A stretch of 5,241 bases of DNA. It comes from Reyranella sp. (GTDB taxonomy: Bacteria > Pseudomonadota > Alphaproteobacteria > Reyranellales > Reyranellaceae). Under the pieces are notes generated by a model. It was given only the letters and a program-made list of their open reading frames with translations. It made no database searches and was not told the DNA's origin. This document shows, piece after piece, positions 1-5,241 of the stretch (positions are counted from its first letter, which is position 1; each line of letters begins with the position of its first letter). A program made the translations under genes and the position numbers. The stretch lies in contig JAUXST010000484.1 in assembly GCA_030679805.1 (NCBI GenBank), forward strand, positions 1 through 5,241. Reading direction: 5' to 3'.

Positions 1-887
1 ACGCCCGCGAGCGAACGCTCGTGCTGGCCGAAGTGGTCTTCGACCAGCGGGGAATGGTCGAGGATTTCGGGCTGCTGTTTTCGGAAACCGCGACCCGCTT
101 CTTCTCGGTGAACGGCCAGCGGCGGCCGACCATCACGATGCGCCCGGGCGAAGTCCAGCGCTGGCGGCTGATTGGTGCCGGCTACCAGAATGACATGTTC
201 CTCGAACTGGAGAAGCACGACCTGCACGTCATCGCCTATGACGGCATCCAGCTGGGCGGCGTCGAAAGTCTAAAGAACCTGCTGATGGCCCCTGGCCAGC
301 GCGCCGACGTCCTGGTCCAGGCGGGCGCCCCCGGCACCTACGAGTTCCGCGCCCTGCCCTACGACCAGGGCTATCCGTCGCCCACCGGCCCGGTGGCGCG
401 TGTGGTCGTCGCGGGCGACCCGATGCCGATGAAGCTGCCGGCGGCCCTGCCGAAGCCTCCGCTCGAGACCATCCGCGATGCCGAGATCACCGGCAGGCGC
501 ACGCTCACCTTCTCGGCCATCTCGCCGGAAGCCGAAGCCGCCGGCCATTGGTCGGAGTTCAGTTTCCTCATCGACGGCAAGAAGTTCGACCCCAACCGCA
601 TCGACCAGCGCGTCAAGGTCGGTGCCGTCGAGGAGTGGACGATCAACAACATCCACTTCCACGACCACGCCTTTCACATTCACACCAATCCGTTCCAGGT
701 CACCCAGGTGAACGGCAAGCCGACGCCGAACCTGCCGTGGCGCGACACGGTCGTCGTGCCACGCAACGGCAGCCTGGTGTTCCGCTCGCGCTTCCTCGAC
801 TACACCGGCATCTACATGCTGCACTGTCACATGATGAACCACGAAGAGATGGGCATGATGCAGACCGTTGAAGTCTACAAGGACTGA
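1..887 (+). CDS. Multicopper oxidase, 5'-truncated by window edge (C-terminal domains)
   Basis: The protein is a laccase/CueO/FtsP-type multicopper oxidase, which couples one-electron oxidation of a substrate (phenols, metal ions or similar) to reduction of O2 to water. The frame is open to the left edge (first full codon at base 3), and the GTG at 21 is internal. The opening residues look like the junction after cupredoxin domain 1, so that domain, its copper-binding HxH motifs and any signal peptide lie upstream. Counting from the codon at 21, residues about 30-130 form the middle domain (VNGQ, MRPGE, LMAPGQRADVLV). Residues 200-288 form the copper-binding last domain. There HAFHIH (216-221) and HCHMMNHEEMGM (268-279) supply the type 1 ligands H216, C269, H274 and M279 and the type 2/3 histidines, so the copper sites visible here are intact. 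The stop is 13 nt before the next gene. The substrate is not determinable. These enzymes are usually exported, but the N-terminus is not visible. Confidence 0.95.
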   Translation, partial: ARERTLVLAEVVFDQRGMVEDFGLLFSETATRFFSVNGQRRPTITMRPGEVQRWRLIGAGYQNDMFLELEKHDLHVIAYDGIQLGGVESLKNLLMAPGQRADVLVQAGAPGTYEFRALPYDQGYPSPTGPVARVVVAGDPMPMKLPAALPKPPLETIRDAEITGRRTLTFSAISPEAEAAGHWSEFSFLIDGKKFDPNRIDQRVKVGAVEEWTINNIHFHDHAFHIHTNPFQVTQVNGKPTPNLPWRDTVVVPRNGSLVFRSRFLDYTGIYMLHCHMMNHEEMGMMQTVEVYKD

Positions 888-891
888 CCTT

Positions 892-895
892 GGGG
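892..895 (+). promoter_or_regulatory. Probable ribosome binding site for the FAD-subunit gene
   Basis: A GGGG run ends 5 nt before the ATG at 901, within the 13-nt gap after the multicopper oxidase stop. It is weak but well placed and favours ATG 901 over the in-frame TTG at 868, which lies inside the upstream gene. A better-looking AAGGA at 879-883 is 17 nt from the ATG, too far for a standard spacing. Confidence 0.45.
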
Positions 896-900
896 CAGAC

Positions 901-1731
901 ATGAACCTGAACACAATCGTCGAGGTAAAGCGCCCCAGCTCGGCCGAGCAGATCGGCCAATGGCGCGCCGGCTATGCCTGGCTGGCCGGCGGAACCTGGC
1001 TCTTCTCGGAGCCGCAGGTCGCCACCAGCACGTTGATCGACCTGGACAGCCTCGGTTGGACACCGCTCACCGCGACGGCCGAGGGACTCGAGATCGCCGC
1101 GACCTGCCGCATCGCCGATCTCCATGCCTTCAAGGGTCCACCCGCGTGGCGGGCCGTTCCGCTGTTCCACGGCTGCATCGATGCATTCCTGATGTCGTTC
1201 AAGATCTGGAACGCCGCCACCGTCGGCGGCAACGTCTGCATGTCTTTGCCCGCCGGCGCCATGATCTCGCTCACTGCGGCACTCGACGGCGTCTGCACGC
1301 TGTGGCCGCGCCCCAATCAGTCCAATGGGGGCCAGCCGCGGGAGGTCACGGTCGCCGACTTCGTCACCGGCAATCACAAGAACGTGCTGGAGAAGGGTGA
1401 GCTGCTGCGCTCGATCCGCCTGCCCGCCTCGGCGCTTTCCAAGCGCTACGCCATGCGGCAGATGTCGCTCACCCATCTCGGACGCTCGGCGGCGCTGCTC
1501 GTCGGCACGGCCGGCGACGACGGCAGCGACTTCCTGCTCACGATCACCGCCGCGACGCCGCGGCCGGTGCAGCTGCGCTTCGCAAAAATGCCTTCGGCCG
1601 ACGATCTGCGCCAAGCCATAAACCAACGGTTGCCGGCAGACGGCTACTTCCAGGACGTGCATGGCTCCGCGAGTTACAAACGCCACCTCACCTACTATTT
1701 CGCCGAACAGATCCGCGCGGAACTCGCATGA
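901..1731 (+). CDS. Molybdenum hydroxylase FAD-binding subunit (CoxM/XdhB/YgfM-like)
   Basis: This is the medium, flavin-carrying subunit of a xanthine dehydrogenase/CO dehydrogenase-type enzyme. It takes electrons from the 2Fe-2S clusters and passes them to NAD+, O2 or another acceptor. The 276-residue length is normal for the family. Two FAD-binding signatures of the vanillyl-alcohol-oxidase-type fold are visible: LAGGTWLF (about 28-35) and NAATVGGN (104-111). Residues about 180-276 match the C-terminal CO-dehydrogenase flavoprotein domain, ending in a GSASYKRHL motif (255-263) typical of the family. There is no signal peptide, so it is cytoplasmic. The segment after TVGGN (NVCMSLPAGAM, 111-121) lacks the Ser-Asp pair usually found there. 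I chose ATG 901 over TTG 868 because the TTG would overlap the upstream gene by 20 nt and add a tail without family resemblance. The stop overlaps the next start as ATGA, suggesting translational coupling to its partner subunit. Confidence 0.93.
   Translation: MNLNTIVEVKRPSSAEQIGQWRAGYAWLAGGTWLFSEPQVATSTLIDLDSLGWTPLTATAEGLEIAATCRIADLHAFKGPPAWRAVPLFHGCIDAFLMSFKIWNAATVGGNVCMSLPAGAMISLTAALDGVCTLWPRPNQSNGGQPREVTVADFVTGNHKNVLEKGELLRSIRLPASALSKRYAMRQMSLTHLGRSAALLVGTAGDDGSDFLLTITAATPRPVQLRFAKMPSADDLRQAINQRLPADGYFQDVHGSASYKRHLTYYFAEQIRAELA
1728..1731 (+). other. ATGA stop/start overlap between FAD and Fe-S/Mo subunit genes
   Basis: The TGA ending the FAD-subunit gene shares bases with the ATG of the fused Fe-S/Mo gene. 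Such 4-nt overlaps usually mean termination-reinitiation coupling, which would keep the two subunits near stoichiometric. A GGA at 1718-1720 lies about 7 nt before the ATG and may help initiation. Confidence 0.8.
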
Positions 1732-4436
1732 GCAAGTTCGAAGTCAACGGCCACCTCTATTCGGCCGAGCCGCAGCCCGGCCAGTGCCTGCGCACTTTCC
1801 TGCGCGACCTCGAAGTATTCGGCGTCAAGAAGGGCTGCGACGCAGGCGACTGCGGCGCCTGCACGGTGTGGCTCGACGGCAAGCCGTTCCATTCCTGCCT
1901 CGTCCCCGCCTTCCGCGGCGAAGGCCGCAAGATCACCACCATCGAGGGCCTCGCCAAGGACGGCAAGCTGCATCCGGTACAGCAGGCGTTCCGTGACGCC
2001 CAGGCCTTCCAGTGCGGCTTCTGCGCCGCCGGCATGATCATGACCACGGCCTCGGCCACGTTCGACGAGGCGCACAAGGCCGATCTGCCGCACGCGCTGA
2101 AGGGCAATCTCTGCCGCTGCACCGGCTACCGCTCGATCGACGATGCCTTGCGCGGCAAGAGCAACATCGAGGAGGACGTCCCCGGCAAGGCGCTGGGCGC
2201 CAGCCTGCCCAATCCCTTCACCGACGCCATCCTGACGGGCAAGGCGCGCTACACGATGGACATTGCGATGGAGGGCATGCTGCACCTGAAGGTGCTGCGC
2301 TCGCCGCATGCCCATGCCCGCATCACGCGCATCGAACGGACCAAGGCCCAGGCCGTTCCCGGCGTGGTCGCGGTCTATACCTGGGAAGACCTGCCGCGCC
2401 GGCTCTACAGCTCGGCCCTGCATGAAGACCACCTTGTCGATCCCGACGACACCTACATGCTGGACAATGTCGCGCGCTTTGCCGGCCAGCGCATCGCCGC
2501 CGTGGTGGCGGAAAGCGAGGGCGCCGCCGAGGCCGGTTGCCGCGCGTTGGAAGTCGAGTACGAAATCCTGCCGGCCGTATTCGATCCGGTCGCCGCCATG
2601 GAGCCCGGTGCACCGCTGCTGCACGACAAGGACGATGTCGTCACGCAAAAAGACAACATCTTCTGCACGCTCCAGGGCGAGATCGGCGATGTGGCAAAGG
2701 GCTTCAAGGAAGCCGACGCCGTGCACGAGATGACCTATTCCACGTCACGCGTGCAGCATGTCCATCTCGAAACCCACGGCTCGATCGCCTGGAAAGGGGA
2801 GGACAACCGCTGGCACGTGCGCACCACTTCACAGGCGCCGTTCGCTGCTCGCACGAAGCTCGCCTATTTGATGGGTATCCCCGTCCGAGATCTGCACGTC
2901 TTCACTGAGCGCGTCGGCGGCGGCTTCGGCGGCAAGCAGGAGATGGTCTCAGAGGATCTCGTCCTGTTCGCCACCATGAAGCTCGGCCGTCCCGTGAAGT
3001 GGGAATGGACCCGCGAGGAGGAATTCCACGGCGCCACGACGCGGCACCAGATGACGACCAAGGTCAAGATCGGCGCCAAAAAGGACGGCATGCTGACGGC
3101 ACTCGACGTGCATGTCGTGTCCAACACCGGCGCCTATGGCGGCCACGGCAGCGAAACGCTGGGAGCGGCGATGGGGGCGCCACTGGCCGCCTATCGCTGC
3201 GACAACAAGAAGGGCGTGGGCCACGCGGTCTACACCAACATGGTGCCGGGCGGCGGCTTCCGCGGCTATGGCGCCTCGCAGACGACCTTCGCGATCGAGT
3301 GTGCGATCGACGAAATGGCGCGCCTCCTCGGCATCGATCCCTTCGTGATGCGGCGCAAGAACGTCGTCAGGCCGGGCGACAACATCGAATCGATCTGGAA
3401 GGAACCAAGCGACTCGAGCTTCGGCAGCTACGGCATCACGGAATGTCTCGACATCGTGGAACGCGAGCTGGCCAAGGGCAACGGCGTCGCCAAGCCGGAC
3501 GGCGCGGACTGGGCCGAGGGGACTGGGGTGGCGCTGGCGATGATGGACTGCGGCCCGCCGACCGAACATCGTTCGGGGGCCGCGATGAAGCTTCTCGCCG
3601 ACGGCACCTATCATCTCGCGGTCGGCTCCTCGGAGATGGGCAACGGCATCACCACGGCGCACAAGCAGATCGCCGCCTCCATCGTGGGCGTGCGGGCCCG
3701 CGACGTCGACATCGTCAACGCCGACACCGACCGCACGCCCTACGATACCGGCACCTTCGCCAGCACCGGCACGGTGGTGGCGGGCAAGGCCGTCCACATC
3801 ACCGCCGAGGCGATGCGTGACGACATCCTCGATTTCGCCTGCCGTCACACCGGCGCCGAGCGCGACATGTGCCGGCTCGACAACGACGCGGTCGTCTGCG
3901 GCAACAAGCGGATCGCGCTTGGCGAGCTTTTTGCCGCCGGCGCCAAGGTCGGCCATCGCTTCGAGGTCAGCCGCAGGGCCTACCTGTCGCCGCGCACGAT
4001 CGCCTTCAACGTGCAGGGCGTGCGGCTGGCGGTGCACCGCATCACCGGCCAGATCCGCGTCCTGCACAGCGTGCATGCCGCCGACATCGGTGTTCCCATC
4101 AATCCGATGCAGTGCCGCGGTCAGCTCGATGGCGCCGTCGCCATGGGCTACGGCTGGGCGCTGACCGAGAACATGGTCCATGACGAGGGCCACATGGTGA
4201 ACCCGCAGCTGCGCAACTACCGTATCCCGGCCTTCGCCGACACACCGCACACCGACATCTTCTTTGCCGACACCCACGACAAGATCGGGCCGCTGGGCGC
4301 AAAATCCCAGGGCGAGTGCGGCATCAATCCGGTGGCGCCGGCGGTGTCCAATGCGCTGGCCAACGCCACGGGCGTGCGCTTCGCCCACCTGCCCTTCGCG
4401 CCCGACCGGCTGTTCGCCAGGCTGGCCAAAACGTGA
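1728..4436 (+). CDS. Fused 2Fe-2S / molybdopterin catalytic subunit of a molybdenum hydroxylase (XdhD/YgfN-like)
   Basis: This is the catalytic protein of the enzyme: water-derived hydroxylation of a carbon centre at a Mo-pterin site, with electrons leaving through two 2Fe-2S clusters to the FAD subunit encoded just upstream. Residues 1-80 are a plant-ferredoxin-type domain with C37, C42, C45 and C57. Residues 81-145 are the helical second-cluster domain with C96, C99, C129 and C131 (QCGFC and LCRC). A linker of about 20 residues leads to the Mo domain, whose first part (about 170-290) begins at TGKARYTMDI. Pterin-site motifs follow: SQAPF (368-372), GGGFGGKQ (397-404), FRGYGASQ (511-518) and GSSEMGNGITT (633-643). 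GAKSQGE (857-863) carries the probable catalytic Glu863. The CO dehydrogenase active-site loop (AYRCSFR) is absent, so it is not a form I CO dehydrogenase. In most relatives the two halves are separate genes; E. coli XdhD (probable hypoxanthine oxidase) is a fused example. The substrate is unknown. No signal peptide is present, so it is cytoplasmic. Confidence 0.94.
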   Translation: MSKFEVNGHLYSAEPQPGQCLRTFLRDLEVFGVKKGCDAGDCGACTVWLDGKPFHSCLVPAFRGEGRKITTIEGLAKDGKLHPVQQAFRDAQAFQCGFCAAGMIMTTASATFDEAHKADLPHALKGNLCRCTGYRSIDDALRGKSNIEEDVPGKALGASLPNPFTDAILTGKARYTMDIAMEGMLHLKVLRSPHAHARITRIERTKAQAVPGVVAVYTWEDLPRRLYSSALHEDHLVDPDDTYMLDNVARFAGQRIAAVVAESEGAAEAGCRALEVEYEILPAVFDPVAAMEPGAPLLHDKDDVVTQKDNIFCTLQGEIGDVAKGFKEADAVHEMTYSTSRVQHVHLETHGSIAWKGEDNRWHVRTTSQAPFAARTKLAYLMGIPVRDLHVFTERVGGGFGGKQEMVSEDLVLFATMKLGRPVKWEWTREEEFHGATTRHQMTTKVKIGAKKDGMLTALDVHVVSNTGAYGGHGSETLGAAMGAPLAAYRCDNKKGVGHAVYTNMVPGGGFRGYGASQTTFAIECAIDEMARLLGIDPFVMRRKNVVRPGDNIESIWKEPSDSSFGSYGITECLDIVERELAKGNGVAKPDGADWAEGTGVALAMMDCGPPTEHRSGAAMKLLADGTYHLAVGSSEMGNGITTAHKQIAASIVGVRARDVDIVNADTDRTPYDTGTFASTGTVVAGKAVHITAEAMRDDILDFACRHTGAERDMCRLDNDAVVCGNKRIALGELFAAGAKVGHRFEVSRRAYLSPRTIAFNVQGVRLAVHRITGQIRVLHSVHAADIGVPINPMQCRGQLDGAVAMGYGWALTENMVHDEGHMVNPQLRNYRIPAFADTPHTDIFFADTHDKIGPLGAKSQGECGINPVAPAVSNALANATGVRFAHLPFAPDRLFARLAKT
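4433..4436 (+). other. GTGA stop/start overlap between Mo-subunit and tandem-ABM genes
   Basis: The stop of the Mo-subunit gene (TGA, 4434-4436) overlaps a GTG start in the +2 frame. Only a weak AGG (4419-4421, 11 nt upstream) precedes it, so translation of the downstream gene probably depends on ribosomes finishing the Mo subunit. Confidence 0.65.
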
Positions 4437-5241
4437 CCGGCACCGGCCGAAGCGTCAGCATCGTGACGCAAACCTGCGTACGGCCCGAGCGTGCCGACGA
4501 CTTCGCGCGCTGGCAGGGCCAGACCAGCAGTGTGATCCATGACTTTCCCGGCTTCCTCGAGCAGCAGCTGCTGCCGCCCAGCCCGCCGCTGCAGGTCGAC
4601 TGGGTGATCCTGCAGCGCTTCACGAGCCTTGCCGACGCCCAGCGCTGGCTGGCCTCGGCCGAACGCCAGAAGCGCATCGAAGGGGCCGCGCCCATGCTGG
4701 TGGGCCGCGACGACGTGCACATCGTCCAGGACGACTCGGGCGGCATCAAGCCCGCACCGGCCTCGGCGATGATTTCCACGCGCGTGAAGCCGGGCAAGGA
4801 AGCCGAGTATCGTATCTGGGAACGCAAGATCGCCGCGGCCCAGTCCAAGGCACCCGGCCTGCAGGGCTACCGCTTCGAGCCGCCGGTGCCGGGCGTCCAG
4901 GAGGACTACGTCGCCATCCTGCGCTTCGACACCGAGGCCAACCTGCAGGCCTGGCTCGACTCGCCGGAACGCAAGGCCCTCGTCGAGGAAGCTGCCCCGC
5001 TCACCGAGGAGTTCCACGCCCGCATCGCCAGCTCGGGCTTCGAGCAGTGGTTCCGGGATACCGCCGCGCCGGGCGCACCGCTGCCCGTGTGGAAGATGGA
5101 CATGCTCGTGCTGCTGATGCTCTACCCGATCGTCTTCCTGTTCGGGGTATTCGTGGGCGCGCCGCTGTTCAGCAACGTGCTCGGCCTGTCCCTTGCCGTC
5201 TCGCTGTTCCTCGGAAACATCGTGAGCGTCGGACTGACGGG
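4433..5241 (+). CDS. Tandem ABM-domain protein with C-terminal membrane segments, 3'-truncated by window edge
   Basis: The frame is open from GTG 4433 to the right edge (269 full codons, no stop), so the C-terminus is missing. Residues about 7-98 and 110-200 are two copies of a dimeric alpha/beta-barrel fold of the antibiotic biosynthesis monooxygenase (ABM) type. Both carry the same landmarks: PGF/PGL (39-41, 141-143), VDWVILQRF/EDYVAILRF (55-63, 157-165) and WLASAERQK/WLDSPERKA (72-80, 174-182), then EGAAPM/EEAAPL. After a PLPVWKMDML junction (216-225), two hydrophobic stretches (about 224-246 and 249-268) look like membrane helices. This matches the ABM-like membrane protein family COG3224, whose biochemical role is not well established. 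Small ABM enzymes oxidise quinol- or anthrone-type rings without cofactors, but catalysis is not shown here. The upstream overlap puts the gene in the same operon. The start is supported by the coupling geometry and by the first domain beginning a few residues later; GTG 4463 (codon 11) would cut into it. Confidence 0.88.
   Translation, partial: MTGTGRSVSIVTQTCVRPERADDFARWQGQTSSVIHDFPGFLEQQLLPPSPPLQVDWVILQRFTSLADAQRWLASAERQKRIEGAAPMLVGRDDVHIVQDDSGGIKPAPASAMISTRVKPGKEAEYRIWERKIAAAQSKAPGLQGYRFEPPVPGVQEDYVAILRFDTEANLQAWLDSPERKALVEEAAPLTEEFHARIASSGFEQWFRDTAAPGAPLPVWKMDMLVLLMLYPIVFLFGVFVGAPLFSNVLGLSLAVSLFLGNIVSVGLT

Noticed and set aside
8..21. Inverted repeat CGAGCG-AA-CGCTCG near the left edge
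   Set aside because: The 6-nt arms with a 2-nt loop sit inside the multicopper oxidase coding sequence. The loop is too short for a stable hairpin and there is no T-run, so it is probably chance in GC-rich DNA.
868..900. TTG at 868 as an alternative start of the FAD subunit
   Set aside because: It would overlap the oxidase gene by 20 nt and add 11 residues unlike the family N-terminus. ATG 901 has a GGGG 5 nt upstream.
700..1686. 328-residue open frame on the - strand spanning the oxidase end and FAD subunit
   Set aside because: It crosses two well-supported + strand genes, shows no motif and has an Arg/Cys-rich tail typical of spurious frames.
1695..2726. 343-residue open frame on the - strand opposite the Fe-S domain region
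   Set aside because: It covers the cysteine-motif region of the fused gene on the other strand, has no family resemblance and low-complexity composition, so it is a shadow frame.
2949..4388. 479-residue open frame on the - strand, antisense to the Mo subunit
   Set aside because: It lies entirely opposite a gene with clear catalytic motifs. The translation is rich in Arg/Val/Gly/His/Asp with no recognisable domain, as expected for the complement of GC-rich codons.
4437..4520. Possible intergenic region with terminator or promoter after the Mo-subunit stop
   Set aside because: The ABM reading frame starts inside the stop codon and continues through this stretch with recognisable domain sequence. 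No hairpin with a T-run was seen.
4217..5017. 266-residue open frame on the - strand opposite the ABM gene
   Set aside because: The + strand frame here has an internally repeated ABM domain and family landmarks. The - strand frame has none and would overlap the Mo-subunit end.

Overview
This window is a high-GC stretch of protein-coding DNA with no sizeable intergenic gap. All four genes lie on the + strand, so it is probably part of one operon. GC content, third-position GC bias and family resemblance suggest a proteobacterium, probably an alphaproteobacterium. This is an inference: there is no rRNA or other marker gene here to fix it.

Layout: (1) From the left edge to 887 is the C-terminal two-thirds of a multicopper oxidase; its N-terminal cupredoxin domain and any signal peptide lie off the window. 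(2) At 901-1731 is the FAD-binding subunit of a molybdenum hydroxylase (xanthine dehydrogenase/CO dehydrogenase superfamily). (3) At 1728-4436 is a 902-residue protein that fuses the two-cluster 2Fe-2S subunit to the molybdopterin catalytic subunit, an architecture like E. coli XdhD (YgfN). (4) From 4433 to beyond the right edge is a gene with a GTG start. It encodes two tandem antibiotic-biosynthesis-monooxygenase (ABM) domains followed by hydrophobic membrane segments.

Spacing is very tight: 13 nt between genes 1 and 2, a 4-nt ATGA overlap between 2 and 3, and a 4-nt GTGA overlap between 3 and 4. Genes 2 and 3 together supply every cofactor of a complete molybdenum hydroxylase: Mo-pterin, two 2Fe-2S clusters and FAD. 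They should form one cytoplasmic enzyme that hydroxylates an N-heterocycle, aldehyde or related small molecule using water. Residues aligned by eye to the purine-recognition positions of mammalian xanthine oxidase are not conserved, so the substrate is probably not xanthine, but it cannot be read from the sequence. The flanking copper oxidase and membrane-anchored ABM protein could belong to the same oxidative pathway. That is a contextual inference only.

I saw no RNA gene, mobile element, CRISPR array, convincing promoter or terminator. Many long open frames on the opposite strand and in other frames are by-products of GC-rich codon usage.
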